From NCBI RefSeq assembly GCF_000208865.1, contig NC_018397.1, positions 2,666,001-2,730,000 on the forward strand: a stretch of 64,000 bases of DNA, written 5' to 3'. The DNA comes from Neospora caninum Liverpool. Its lineage: Eukaryota; Apicomplexa; Conoidasida; Eucoccidiorida; Sarcocystidae. The translations under genes were made by a program, and so were the position numbers. The notes under the pieces were generated by a model. It ran no database searches. It was not told where the DNA came from and saw only the letters and a program-made list of their open reading frames with translations. Shown here one piece after another: positions 35,101 through 49,000 of this stretch; positions within the stretch are counted from its first letter, which is position 1; each line of letters opens with the position of its first letter.

Positions 35101-37980
35101 CTCTTCCCTCGTCACTTGACCCTCTCGCAACCGCCGTCGAGCCTCCCCAGGCCGCCTCTGCGCCTTCTCTGCCCCGGCTGTTTCTTCTCTCGGCACTGAA
35201 GGCGCACCCTGCGCAGGCGTTAGACTGGGCTCGAATCGCGCGCATCGTGCGTGGCGCCTCTCGCTGTCTTCTCTTCCTTCTCGGCGGGACGTACGCGACA
35301 CGTGAAACACGCATTTCTCAAAGCCTTCGGGCGACATCCCTGAGAGCGCGGCATCGCCAGGACCCGCCGCGACGCCATCCTCGCGGCCGTGCACGTCGCT
35401 GCTGGCGGCTGGAGGAAGCCGCGGGGACAGAGGATGCAGGAACGGTAACGGAATGCGAGGCGGATGAGCGGACGGGCGGTCCTGTGCTGAATGTTCCTCG
35501 TTTGCCTCATCTGTCCGACACGCACAGGGAGACGTTCGACTGGCTTGGAATCCTCCGCGTTGTGCCACGACTGCGCGACAACTGTGCGAAGGCGCCTTGT
35601 GGTCCATCACACCTCCGGTTCGGCTTCTTCGCGAGGCGCCGCGAGGGGCGCCGGGAACGACGCGAGCAGACCGAACGCCGTTGACCCGTCTCTCTCGGCC
35701 CGACATTTCATGGGCAGTTTCGACCGTACGAGAAGAGCGCACCTGGATGGAGGCGAGGGCGCCTTCGTCGCCAGCTTGTGGTGTCTCCCTGCAGTCCGGA
35801 GCCTGAGCCGGGGCTCCAACGCGACGCCCGTCGCGTCCGCTGGGACTTCTTCGCTTCTTTTCAAGAGTCGAAGGAGATACGAGAGGAGGAGTGGAAAGTA
35901 CATTGAGGCCTTGGTCCGACTGGTCGCTTTCCCCTTTGCTAGTCCCGCGGGAAACAGAGGGAGAAAAACGATGCTTGGCGCCTCTTTCTCCATCGCACCC
36001 TGGGGTAGGGAAGCGCAGCGAAAACAGGCAGCCTAACCCGCACCTTTCGTCTCTGGGTAGCGGCGCAACAGCTCTTTTTTCGTCCACTCTTTCGTGATCG
36101 TGTGGCCAGTACGACAGAAACGAAACAGACGAAAGGCTGTGATCACCACCTTCTGATTTGCTTTCTCCATGAGCAGCATGGAGCAAAGGGACAGGGCGAC
36201 AGGGAGGGTACGCGACGCATTCTTCGTCCACTTGGTTCTCATCTCGGGAGTTATCAATGAACCCTGGCCCTTTCTGAAGCGTGCCCGAGCCCCGGCGACG
36301 GCTGGCCGCGTCGCGGTTCACTTGGAAATCGAACTGGGAACCGACACGCGAGTCGCCTGAGCCTCCTGTGTGAGGGACCGCACACTGTCGAAGAAACGAG
36401 CTGTGAGCGGACAGGCAGCCGAGCGCAGGAGAAGAAACAGGAGCCCCCGAAGGAGACACAGGGAAACGCGAGGAAGACGAGAGTGACGAAAGGCCAGGGT
36501 GAGGACCAGAAGACGCGGTAAAGAAGTGAGGAAGAGAGGCGGGGGATCGAGACGACTCTGGCGGCAAGCTCTGCTTCGCCGCCAGCGAGTGTAGCCATCC
36601 ACACAGATGGAGAGGCGGGGGAGGTAACAGGTGTGCTGGAGGCGGGTGCGGTTCTGCCGGGGGCGAACACAAGCGACTGGGAACTCGTGAGGCAGGAGAA
36701 GAGGCACGAAGGTGGTTACGGGAAGAACGGGGACAGCGCGGGGGAGGAAGAGGACAAGCAGTGAGAGACGAAGCGGGCGTGGCAGCTGTAACCCGAGCAG
36801 CCAGCGACACGGAGTGACCCAGGGAAACCGGCGGTGTTCTACCATGCCGCCACCGAGCAGAGAGACCAGGTGAAGTCCACGGAGATTCTACCCCATCGCG
36901 TAGAGCCTCAGGGAACATCTGATGGTCGGAGGCGTCCCAGGGAGGTCTAGGAGACGTTTGGCGACTTTGGCGAAGCGCGCAAGAGTCCGAGCAAACGGAT
37001 GCATCGCCACCAAAGGCCGTCGAGAGACTGAGGCAGTCGGTGGGAGTCCGGGGCGACGCAGCAGACAGGGGTTGGTGTTTCGCTTGGCCCTGAGTAGGGC
37101 AACAGGGAGGCGGTAGTTGCTCCAGAGAAAGGGGAGCAGAATTGCGGGATAGCGCAGGCAGTGCGCCGCGTGAAGACTCAGCTGGGGGCTTTAGGCCCCC
37201 GTCTGTGCCTGGTACATTGCCTTCGGGGACAGACTGATGCGTCGCCTGCATCCACCAGGCTTGCCTAGCAAGGCCGAAGTTGCTCAGGGTGCGTTCGAGT
37301 TCCACTTGGTATTTGGGGCTCTGGAGGTTGCCTCCCTTCGGCTCTTCGTTCCTGCCGACCCTTACCTCCGCTGTCTGCGGAGCTGGGGTCTCCAATTGTC
37401 GTACCGTCTCAGCACGAACGCCAGCAGCATCATGTGTCCGGACAGCCGGCCTGGACAACCCGGGGTTCTCCAAGGGCCGCTTCACCGCACTCTGAGAAGC
37501 GACGCGGAGGCGCCCACCAGCCTGGAGAGAGGGCCCGTGGGAGGAAGATGCAAAAACGCCGTTCGAATGGTGCAGGGGCTGTGGCCGTTGAGGAAAGCCA
37601 GGTAGCGATTGGCAGGAGCCCCCAGTATGCAGACCCGGAGGTAGAGCTGGAGGTGTCCGTGCGTTTGATCGGGGTACCACGAAAGGATCGGAAGAACACA
37701 AAAAACGTGGAGGAGGCAACGGACAAACTGCCGCATCTGGAATCTGGAACGGGGTACCAGAGGTCCAACAAACGGAATCTGCGGCCTCCTCGTCGAGGCT
37801 GTCAAACGAACCTCCTCGGTACGAGGGTCTGGCAGGGTCTTGAAAAGGGGGGGAGAGGGACCGGCCTCCAGAGGGATTATCATGCGAGAAACAGCGCCCT
37901 GCTGTGCATCTGCTGCTCCATGGAGCAGACACGTTTTCGGGCTCGAAGCCGACTTGAGCACGAGTCCGCGACGACGGCAT
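29355..37980 (-). CDS. Unrecognised 2262-residue protein, three exons
   Basis: Read on the minus strand: exon 1 37980-33088, exon 2 32327-32233, exon 3 31155-29355. Donors GTGAGT and GTAAGC and acceptors TTTCAG and CTCCAG give consistent phases (0 then 2). The ATG has a strong context (CCACCATGC). Exon 1 encodes about 1631 residues, mostly Ser/Arg/Glu/Pro-rich and disordered. Order begins at its end (PVVYVAWWPTAPEHLL), runs through exon 2 (ATLRLDGIQYVLRDGSGLA) and into exon 3 (RDVFLSYYGSTEPVG), then resumes around FGKRR-poor segments with hydrophobic, helix-like text (FLSWLPFAVWAG; FMKRYGGLRESLRTQRF; LFIFQLATYPLLSALP). I do not recognise the family. The split island across three exons suggests one conserved C-terminal domain. 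It is divergent from the GRC3 gene, with 2 kb between starts, and convergent with the sorting receptor. Exon 3 could hide an additional intron in its low-complexity middle. Confidence 0.7.
32117..32150. repeat. TA microsatellite in intron
   Basis: A TA dinucleotide tract within the second intron of the unrecognised minus-strand gene. The surrounding 31680-32100 is AT-richer than the rest of the gene and holds no open frame of note. Confidence 0.9.
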
Positions 37981-40020
37981 GGTGGGAACTGCAGAAAATC
38001 AAGAACGCGGCGAGGGCTCGAAAAATCTCGCTTCCCAAGCGCAGATCGCCTGGACGGGTCCCCCGGTCCGTAGGGTTTACGGCGCGAATGTTGACGAAAA
38101 CGCAGCCGGCGCAGAGTGGAAACGAAGTTGACAAAGTGAACGGAGAGTTCGATACCTTCACAGTCGGTGGACGGATACACCAGAGCGCGAAAATCCGAAT
38201 CGGCAACGAAACTACTTTGCGTCTGCCGCACTCGTCAGATGTCCAAAGGACTCAGCTGCGGTGGACGGCGGCGGTGAGACAGAAAAGGGGAAACAGTGAG
38301 GAGCTCGTTCGGGATGGCTCGAGAGAAACTTGGAGGCGTACCCGTCAATCCGTTGCATGTCAACCTTCGAATCGACGAAGCCTCCGTGCTCAACTGTTCC
38401 CCGTGACAAACTGGCGGGAGAAAACTGCGATCTCGGCCCCTCTCATTACGAAAGTACCAGGGGTAGATCCAGACAAACCATTTCATCCAATCGAGTCAGG
38501 TCGCTGCAGAGTCGATGACACGGAAACATCAGCCTAGTGAAAAAAATTGATTCCTGGAAAATGGAGTGGCGCATAACTCACTCGTCCGCCCGCCCGCCAC
38601 GAGGGCAGGAGGGCGATGGACGAGCCTTGCATTCGTTGCTGTGCTGCGGCCGACAGAGAAAACGGTCAAGTCGAGGTGTACCTGTTGTTCGTCAAATGTT
38701 GCACAGAATCGTCACCTTGCCCAAGAAATCTCGGATCCGTTGCTCGCACCGCCGAGAATGGATTCCACATGGTGTCTATACACCCGGAGATCACGAGGTG
38801 TTTCCAGTGCAACACGTGGCGCTGGAGAACGCGCTACCTCTGATAATTGGCCAGTTCTGCGACGCAGAAAAGGCTGATGCAGACGTGTTGCATCGATTCT
38901 GCAATGGAAACGCATGTCAGTTCAAGAAAACCAGAGCTTGCGGCTGGCTGGGGTGCTCGAAACGCCGGTGTAGCGCAAGACAGAGTCCACAAGCCAGCGG
39001 GACCGCGCCCTGTCGATTGTCCACGTTAATGCGCGAGAGGAAGTCTACGGGGGCAAAGTTCCCTGGGAACATACTTTTCAAGAATGCTACGGTTCAGGAG
39101 GGATGTGCTCGACACGGTAGCTAGTCCCGATGATCTACACAGAAGACCTTGCGTAAGCCTGGGTGAGACCGAAATCGTCGCTTGACTGGTGTCAGACACG
39201 CTGTGCACGGACAGGAGCTGTTTGCTTCTTCACGACAAAAGTACGCCACTTTTATGTACGTTTTCGCTGATCGCCTACCGTAGCGCACCCGCGCGGCAAA
39301 TCAGTGGGGTTTTTTCTTCTCCGTCGTCGCCTGTTTTCTGCGGTGTGTCGAGCAGCATAGACTCCGTGACGGCTCAGCCAGCACTCGACGCAACTGTTTC
39401 CGCATGCGCATGCGAGCGTAAAAAAGCAAACCAGCTACGGATGCAGTCAATCGTATTCCTTGACTTGTTTCCGCCCCTTTTCGCTCCTGAAAAACAAAAC
39501 GTCAATCTTCGGCACGCTTATGTCGCCTTCGCGTCGCCGGATGACTCATTTCACGCTTAGTTAGGCAGGCAATCGCCGCGGAAAATGAATGTTTCCGTTG
39601 TCGGAACCGTGAAATGCTGCTGGCCCCGTCCGGCCTCATAATGCCACGACGGGGAATTCCAGAGAGTCGATCCTGACTCGGTCTCTGCAGCTGTATCCAT
39701 GTACATGCGAGGCATGGCTTGCGACGGAGTTGTTTGTCTCTTTCTGTGGACTAACCCCCCATTGTTTTTGATTGGCCATTCTCCCCTCGCGCGTCTTTGG
39801 CGGCAGGACACACCTGCCACGCTCTACCCTCGTACTTTCTGCCCGGCACTTGCTTGCTGACTTCCTGACGCGTTAGGCGCTTCACCCTTGTTCAGCAGCT
39901 CCTCTGATGCCGGCCGCGGAGCACAGCGTTTTTTCCTGGATGTCTCTGTTGCATCGATCTTGTCCTCCAAGAGCCGCGCGCTTGCCCCTCCGCAAACACG
40001 GAAACGCGTCCTCATGAGCA
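37981..40020. other. Divergent intergenic region, likely two-way promoter
   Basis: About 2 kb between the start codons of the minus-strand gene (37980) and the GRC3 gene (40021). Open frames on both strands are short, have no motif, and the longest (38537-39124) lacks domain similarity I can see. A double palindrome GCATGCGCATGC lies at 39402-39413, about 610 bases before the GRC3 start. Both promoters and leaders must fit here. Confidence 0.45.
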
Positions 40021-43000
40021 ATGAGCGATGCGGGTTCCTGGGACGCGCCCTGCGGAGGTTGCTGCTGGCGCCTGAGCTGCCGGGAGCTCCAGCATGCGGA
40101 TCTTTACCACGGAGCCGCGGTGTGGTGCAGAGTGCCTGCGCAGAGGCGGCCGGCGCGGACGGAAGGCTCCGGCGGGGAGACGCCTTTTAGACAGCTCGCT
40201 GGGAATGCCCAAGTCGGCCCAACACTGGAACGCACCGCTGTGGAACAGACCGCAGAGGGCGCCGACGCCCGGACCGCCCCAGCGAAGGTGGCAGGCGAGG
40301 ACAGCCGCAGAAAGGAGACAAGAAACCACGATGAGAATGACGAGGATGAGCAGGTGTTCTTTATGCCTCGTGTACTGGAAGCTATCTGTAGATCGGATGT
40401 TCCATGCACACATGAAGAACGCGGGGCTGAGGGTGACGGCCAAACAGGAGAGGGACAGGGAGACGGGGCAGGAGGGAAGCAAGGCCGAACAGATGAAGGG
40501 AATGGCATGCAGATGCTTCCGGCCCTTTGCTCCGGTGCTCAGTCTGATGATATCGAGGGGAAAGTTCAGGCACCGAGACGGGGCTGCTCCCTTGGAACCC
40601 TCGGAGACGAAACCGGAGAACTCGAAGGGACAGGAAAGGAGGGAGAAGTCCACGACCAGGCCGGAGAATGGCAAGGCATTTCTCAGAGTACCCCAAATCA
40701 GGATCGATGCCAGTCTATGTCCGTTGACGCGGGTAGCACAGTGGCGCCACAAGAAGCTGCTGCATTGTCGGAAAGTTGTCCTCCGGGCTCTGGCCCTTCT
40801 CTCCCACCTTTCGAGTCTTCTTCGGGCACTTCTGCTTCCTCGTCTTCCGTCTCCTCTTCCGCTGCCTCGGCTTCCGATTCTTTTGCATCTCCTGGTCTTG
40901 CTTCGTTTCTAACTCCGTCGTCTTCGTGTGTCTCCCCGTCTTCTTCGCGTGCGTATCTCTCTTGTTCTTCGCCCTGTTGCTCTTCGTCTCTCCCGTCTCC
41001 TTCTCCGTCGTGCTTTCCGTCGCCGACTGCTGCGTCAACAGCCCAGGACGCCGTTCAAGGTTCTTGTCTTTCTGAGACGAAAAGACGGAAAGTGGGAAAC
41101 GAAGAGTCCTCTTCTTCCTTGCCTTCGCCACCACCCCGCTCGTCTTCCGACCCGACAACGCAGTCTTCCGCGTTTACGTCGGCCGCCTCTGCTTCGGCAA
41201 CAGCTACTAGGTTGCGCGAAACGATGCAGAGAAAAGGCTCCGAGCCGAGCCAAGGGCATGCAAACCGGGTGTACATCCTCCCCATGGCTCGTGGCGAGTG
41301 GGTGCGCGTGGACTCCGCGATTTGGTTCCGAGTTCTCAGGTATTATATGTTGCTTTCCGGCTTTTCCATATCGAGGCCTCGGCGAGCCGTTTGTTTTTCG
41401 CACTTTTCGTCTTTCTCGTTAAGGCAGGCCTCAGTAGGTGTTCGTGTATTTCCGTCTTTCTCTCTCCAGGACCCTCTGGGCGAAACAGGATCACGGGTGA
41501 CACGATCACTTGCTCTACGTTCCGTTTGCGTATCCATCTCAGAACGCGTTAAGACCCGTTGCAACCTTCGCTTGTTTTTCCTCTCTTCCTACCGTTACCA
41601 CGTTGGAGGTTTACAGTAGCTCTGGTTGTTTCGGTGTGCCTTGTTTTCTCTTGTGGTTGTTCTCTCCGGTCCGTCTCATTTCGCCTTTGTCGGTTCCGCC
41701 CTGGTGTGCTTCCTTCCTCGTTCTCGGCCCCCATGTCTCACCCTCTCAAACTCTCATCCTTGAACCTCTTTCTGTCTCCTCTCCCTCCGTGCTCGTCCAT
41801 TGTCTCTCAGAGGCACTGCAGAAATCCGAGGGCACCTGTTTCCACCGAGTCGGGACTTCCGCCTTGTCTCCAGTCCCCTCTGGAGCCCGACAGTTCGGAT
41901 TCTCGCAGTCGGTGCGCCAGGGGCTGCCTCCGCTCGCCTTCGAAAGGCCTGTGCGAAGACGAAGGAGACGCGCTGCAGAGAGGCCAAATGGCAGAAAGGG
42001 GGAGGGCAGAGCGGGGCGCCGCCGAACGCTCAGGAAGCAAGCAAAGTGTCCCCGCCGCCAGCTGAGGCGAAGGATGTCAAGGCGAAGCAGCTTGCGGCTT
42101 CCTCGGCCGGTTCGACGCCCCACACCGGACGCGAACACGCCGGAGTCGCAGCAGACAGTGGGCGATGTCGCTGCGCATGTTCTCCGCTTGAGCAGCAGTT
42201 CGTGGACTTCACTGGCGGCGATGCCGAGGCAGTGTCGAACCTCTTCACGGCGTCGATCGACAGGTAGGAATGCACTTTCAGGATGGCAAAAAGGGGAACA
42301 TAAGAGGTGCTCAACCGAATGCTCCAGTCTCTATTCTCTCCCACGTCCTTCGTGTTTCGACACTGCGGAGCTTGGCAGCAGGGGAGCCGCTCTCGACAGA
42401 CGAATCGTCCGTGTGTTGTCTTTGCGCCGTCCGGTCTTGTTCGCTCGGCAACGAATGGTCAGCCGCCTGCCTCATGCGTCCCGCTCTTTTCTGGCAAGTC
42501 GCGCCTTGCCTCGAAATTTCCGCTCTGGTTTCCTTTTCCCCTCCTCTCACGCTTTTCGCCTCGCAGCCTGCCTCGGCGTTTCCTTACTGGCGCCCGGCCA
42601 GGCCACGCAATTTCTTCGAGCGCCAACTCGGTCGGTCCCGCGCTTCGGCGGCTCCTGCAAGTCGACGAGAAACTCGGATCTGAGGTGATCCCCTCTACGG
42701 AAATTGGCGAAGCCCTAAAACGGTTTTCTAGAAAGGTCAGTCGCGAGAAAGAAGCACGTGGAAGCCGCGAAGCGCCGTTTTGTGGTCCCTTCGCCGAAGC
42801 GCATCTCACCGGGCCCAATTCCGAACGCGTTCACGGTCTGTACATACACCTCAAAGATGTGCAAGGCTCGCACGAACCGAACGAACGATCAAGACGCCAC
42901 AGGATTGTTGCTTTCTGGTCGCACCAGCCGAGCGTTTTGGCCACGGGGTTTGGAGGTGGAGCCCCGTGAAAATACCCCCTGCCGTCGCTTTCTGGGACAG

Positions 43001-46000
43001 TTCCGTTTTTCTGGTTCGGCCATTCGTCGCACACTTCAGTGGAGCTGTCGAAAGGGCGCCTGGCGCGAGGCGCAAGTTGCCTCCTGCCTTCCCTCTCGGA
43101 ATTCCTTTCGTGCGTTCGATCCGTCTCACGCTTGCCCTGAGCAAGATTGCACTCTCATCTATGCGTTGCACACAGCCCCTTTTCTGCCCGTGTGTTTCGT
43201 GTCGCTTTTCGTCGCAGCGGTACCCGGTCGTCCTTTGCTTCGCGCAGTTCGAGACACCCGGTGGACCCGTCGCCATTCACTCCGCTCTCGAGCCGCCTGC
43301 GCCCGCGTGTATCTACCGCCCCCTCGAAATTCTTCCACCGTCTTGGTAGGGTGCACGAGGCAGGGACGCGGGCGCGGAGTTTGTCTTTAGTCGCGCACTC
43401 ACTAAACACCGCTCCGCGAGGAGGGACGCATCGTTTCGTCGGGTCTCACGGGCGCTTGTTTTCCCGGTCTCACTCCTGCAGGCGCTATGTGGCTTACGAG
43501 CTCTTGCGGATCTTTGCGAGCGGCGGCGAGCAGCCGGCGCTGTTTCCTCTTTTCTCGGCCTCTCGCCCTGGAGTCAAATGGTTCTGTTCCACGTGTCTCA
43601 GCGATCTCAGCGAGCGACCGTCGGAATGCTTCACAGAAGGTTCGGAAGGCTCAGGGGGCAGACAAGCAACGGCGGGAGACCAGTATTCGCACCTTCAGTA
43701 GTCCCGTCTGCACGTCAATACAAATAACGAAATATAAACATGTACATATACATATATATACATATACATATATGGGTGAAAAATATAGGTAGATGGATGT
43801 ATGTATGGAGGACTTGGTATCTCTCCGTCGTTTAACTGGCAAGAGGAGTTAGGCAGAATGCGATGAGACGGCAATGGAGTGCGACGATTCAAGGTAGCAA
43901 ATACGTTGCCGAGTCATGCAACGCGGGTGGCCAGCTCATTCTCGACATCTCCCGTCGGGGACGCAGATACACATCGACGTCTAGATCAGCTGCTGTTCTG
44001 CGGCTCGATATCCCAGAGGGATTCGTTCCCCTATTGATGTTTCCGGGGTGCTCTGCTCTGCGTTTGTTCATTCTGTCTCTTGCTCCTGTTCCGTGTTCTC
44101 CAGGGTCGTATCGGCAGTGCGCGAAGGGCCAGAGGCGACTGCCTGCCGCTGTCTTGTGGGGGGGCAAGGGTGCCGGCAAAACGACGTTCTCGCTTTTCCT
44201 TCTCAATTTCCTTCTCAATTTCTTCCCTCGGGTGAGGCGAGCCAATGCCCTGTGAAGAGATGGGGGATCCGCGGCTGGTCCATGGACGGCCACACGCACA
44301 TGCCTATCATTGCTTACTTCATAGATTTTGACGGACGATTCGTATATGCCAAGAGGCAAGCCCCACGGCATATCGTGCACATGCGCGTACACCCAAGCAG
44401 CCATATATCTACGTATACATCTCTACAAATATCCCCGTGCACTTGCCTATGCGGACCAATTCATGTGTACAGGAACCAAATGCTATCTATCTATATATGC
44501 ATTTGTATATGTATATATATGGACACACATCTGTGTATATCCATATGCATTTGTATTTCTATACATGAATGTGCAGGAACTTGTGTGCATTCGGTCATCA
44601 ATTCCGTGCCATTCTCTGGGCATCGGCTGTGCATCGCCTTGGGCCTTCCAGAACCCGGCTTTCTCAATGTTTCGGAACTCGGTTGCGTGGTGTGTCGACA
44701 GCCCTCGAAGGGTTTGCATGCGTTGTTCTTCCTTATTCCGGGTCTTCTTCGTATGGCTTTTCCTTAGGTCGCGTACTTGGAAGCCGATGTGGGCCAGCCC
44801 ACCTTCACGCTACCCGGATGTGTGTCTCTGTTAGAGGTACGCTTCTGTTCGTTTTGTGTTTACACGTAGCGGACGAACAAAAGGAGAAGAGATATGGAGA
44901 TATGGACAGGACGAAACGCGAGTTTTCCGGTGCATGTGCTTGCGTACAGCTGGAAATGCTTACTGATCCCCGCGCTCTACAGAGCACGATGAAAAAAAAA
45001 CACACGTCCTCCTGAAACCACCTGTCAGTATCTGTGCATATGCACATCTGCATATATATATATATATATATATATATAGATGTGTGTGTGTGCATATATG
45101 TGTCTCTGTGTGGAATGTGTGTATGCTTTGAATGTACATTTCGATAAGCTATGCTAGTTTGCTTCGAAGGCCTGCCGATGGCTGCTCTCGAAACGGGGAG
45201 AAAAAGACAGAGAAAAGCCCACTGGGGCTCTGCCCATGCTTCCTGGATTCGTCGGCCAAAGTGGATTTGCCCTGGCGCTGTGTGGGAGCCGGCGTCCTCT
45301 CGCGTGCACTGCTTCTTCTCGTCTAGAGACGACTGTTTTGGTCGCTCCGATTTCTCTCCTGTTTAAACTTCTCCGTTTGGGTCCTTGGCGTCTGCCGACG
45401 TGTATCCAACGCGCCACGGACGTCTTTTGTCTCTTTCCCAACACAAAAGGAGCATACCGTTATATTCGAGGATCTTATGTGTTCACATTGGTATAACTCA
45501 AGTCGACTCAGAGAGCTGCTTGGCGTTCTCATGCAGGTGACTCCATGCCCATCGTTTGTTTATTGCTGAGTGTTCCTTCCCCTTTGCGGGTGTCTCAGGT
45601 TCGCGAGCCTGTCCTGACGCCGCCCCACATGTTAGTCGACACTCTGGAAGTCAGCGCTCTGCAGAGGCCCGCGAGGAACAGGCTGGACGCGCAGCCGGTG
45701 GATGGCGGAGGGGCGAAGAACCGACTCCTCGAAAACCTCTTCTTCGGGGACGTCTCGCCCAAGTCTGCTCCGCACCTGTATTTGCGGTGCGTCAGTCGCT
45801 GCATCTCGACGTACTGCGAATGCACCTTACAGTCGCGTCGCTCTTCCAGTTCGCGCCTTCTCTCTGTGTCGCCGTCGGCGTCTTCGTTGGCCGACTCTTT
45901 TGAGTCTTCTCCCGGCGCCGTCGCCGCTGCAGCCTCGCCGCCGCTCTCGCTCTCCGCCGCGCTTGCTTCGGCCGGGAGTTCCACTTCTGCCTCGGGGCTT

Positions 46001-49000
46001 GCGGGCGCCTCTCCGCTCGGTTCGCCGCCTGCTTCGCCCCGCGCAGGCGCGCAGTTGACGCCGGCGTCTTCTGTCTCGGCTGTCGAGGCTGGAGCGCCTG
46101 AGACGCCGACAAGGCAGAACGTGTGGAAGCGCATGCAGGGCGATGGCGACGTCGCCGCCTTCGCCCGGGTTGTCCCCCTGATTGTCAACACCCCAGGATG
46201 GATAGAGGGGCTCGGCGAGCATTTGCTTTCTTCGATTCAGGCGATGAGCAAAGCGAGCGCATGCATTCAATTCCTCGACAGCCCCAAGAGGGACGAGGAC
46301 GCGGCGGAGCTGGCCGCTGCCAGAGCAGAAGCGCCGATCGACAAAGAGCCCGAGCGGGGCGAAGCACACAGAGCCGACGGAGTTAAGCGTGAGGAGGGCA
46401 GTGAGGGAGGGGCAAACGAATTCGGGAAGGAGAAGAGAACGGAGGGAAAAAGGCGAGACGAGAGCGCGGCGAGCAGGAACGACTGCGGCGTCGCGAGGGA
46501 CAGAGGCGACGCGAGCGTTCGCCGACGTATTCCCAAACGACAGCGGGGAGGCGACAGAAACGAAGATGGCGAGAGAGAGGCGAATCTCACCCCACGAGAT
46601 GAGCTGCAAGACAGCGACGCGGTGCACTGGACGAAACGCGTGAGGGAGGGAGAAGGCGGCCGTGGCGATTTAGAATCGGTGGAGAACGGGGAGGCGCAAG
46701 TTGAACAGACAGCAAGAATGCTAGGACGCATGTCTCCCAGCCTGAGAAATCGGCCGAGTTCCGGCGGCCCCAGCGTCTCGGAGACATGCGCGGATGGAGA
46801 GAGGACTGGAGGCACACAAAGAAGTGAACGGAGAGCGATGGCGAGCTGCGAGGCGGTGGAAAGGCGAAACAAAGAGACGCGCACACGAGACGCCGCAGAT
46901 TCGGTCAGGGGCGGGAGACAGGAGGCGTCCGATGGGAGTCAAAGCCGGAAAGGACCGGACTCGTCGCCGGCCGCAAACACCAAGGATCTCACTTGTTCCT
47001 ACCCGATGTCACCTTCCCGCTGCTTATCCACTCGTGCGTCCTCTTCTCCCCGAACGTCTCCAGCATCTTCCTTTTCTTCCGCTTCCCCATCTTTTTCTTC
47101 TCCCTCGACACAGGGCTGTCAACTCTCTCCATCTGCTGGCGAGTTGGCGTCTGGGTTACCGCCGTCCTTTCCGGCTTGCCTCCAGCGTCTCTGTTCTCGC
47201 ACCTTCCCTGGCGTCTTCTCCCACCGTGTTCTCGTGCACCCGCTTCGATCTGTCTCTCGGCCCTCCTCGTTGTCTGGCCGGTTGTCTCCTTTGTCTTCTC
47301 TTCTGCAACGCACCGAGGCGCCTCGGCTAGTGGCGTGCCCGTACGTCCACGGCGCCCAAGTCGAAAATGGAGGGGACGGAAAACAGGCCGGACAGGAGCG
47401 CGGAGACAGTGTCTCTCCGCAGGGCGGCATTTGCAGAACAGCAAAGGGGAAGCGGAAGAATGTCTCTTCTTCCGATGTTCGCGTTTGCGAGTGCTGTGGA
47501 CAACCCTCAGAACGAACAGGCACTGCAGGAGAGCAAAAGGCAGTTTCGAACGGGCGCCAGGAACGCATGCAGGAGACACCTGAAGACGCGTCGCGTGGAG
47601 TGAAGGGAGACATCGACGAACCCCGGCAGCGCGCGGGACGAGGCGGAAGCACCGAAGGGCCTTTTTCGAAGAGATCACGAGTCACCCTTCCCGAGATCCT
47701 GGCGGGCGTTCAACGTGAAAGATATCCAGATGCCTCGTAAGCTCTGAGTCACGCCCCAGCAGCGAAAGAACATGCCGACCCCGCAAACAAGGCGGTGTGA
47801 ACTCGACGAAATCGGATGCTTCTCGATTGCAGGAAAGCGCACGCCTTTTATCGCAGCCTCTTCGGCTCCATCTCAGTAGGCAGGAGCGGCTTGTGCAAAC
47901 ACGTCGTTTTATTTTAACGGGAAAAGGTTCAATTTATATAACTCCTCAAAAGGTGCGGTTTTTTGTCGGATTAAGCGTTTGCCCCATTGCTGCGGCAGTG
48001 TCCGTTTCTGTCGATCTCGCAGGTCTGGTTCTTGTGTCTGTTCGCTTCCCGCTCTTCTTCCGTCTTTGCCTGGCAGTTCTTTCGCTTCGCCATCAAAACC
48101 CACGCCTCAGTGCCTCTCCGTTTCGGCTGTTTCGCTGTGTCGTTGTGCTCGCTTTCTCTGCCTGTTGTGTCGCGTCTCTCCCCACGGGTCTCTAGCTGCG
48201 TGTGCGTCTGTTTCTCGACTTTTGTGGGCATAGCCTTTTTTCTCGTCTTGCTGTATACCTTTCTTTTTCCCGGCTCTGTCTGTCTCTCTTTCCTTCTTTC
48301 TCCCGTATTTAAGAGTGGCCGGCGCTTTTGTGGCTTCGCTGCCCGCGGCGCGCGTCGTGTGTTCCGATCGCACCTCCTTCTCGGTTTCTTCTGCGTTCTT
48401 CCTTCTTCCTCCCCCCCCCCCTTCTCGTTTGTTCGACAGTTAGCTTATCCTCTCATCTAGTCTTCGGTCGCCGAGTTGCGGTCCCATCTTTCCGCTCCTT
48501 CGCTTCTTCGCCCTTTTTCTTGCAGACCCCTCGCCGCGCACCCGCTGTTTCAGGCGGTTGACGCCGCCAACGAGTGCGAGTGCGGCGTCCACATCTTCTC
48601 TCTTCCGACATTCAAACAGCATCTGTCGTACATGCAGGCGCCGCTCGCCCCTGCATCTCCAGTCCTGTCGTCTTCGGCCTCTTCCGTGCTCAGTTATTGC
48701 TATCCGTTCGCTCCGTCTCAGCGAGGCGCCGCTTTGGAGAGCAAGGCGTCGCCGCCGCCTTCCTCGTCTGGCATTTCGTCGTCGAACACACTTGTGAACC
48801 TGAAAACAGGGAGACGGTACCGCCGGGTGTACGATGAGATCGTGTCGGAGTCCTCGGAAGCCGGCGAGGAAGAGAACGCACCGCCAACTGTATATTCCGT
48901 TGGAAGAATCGACGGAGAGACGGAAGAGACAGCGGCGAGAAGCGCGAACAACGAGCGGGCGCAAAACGCGAGAGACGCGAACGGGGAAACAGAGATGGAG

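Noticed and set aside
40012..40752. 246-codon minus-strand frame with hydrophobic stretches
   Set aside because: Overlaps GRC3 exon 1; hydrophobicity is the complement of charged codons.
47835..47880. Possible extra GRC3 exon (reads KAHAFYRSLFGSIS)
   Set aside because: Its acceptor fits, but no donor gives the phase needed by the next exon, whereas exon 8 joins exon 9 directly in phase.
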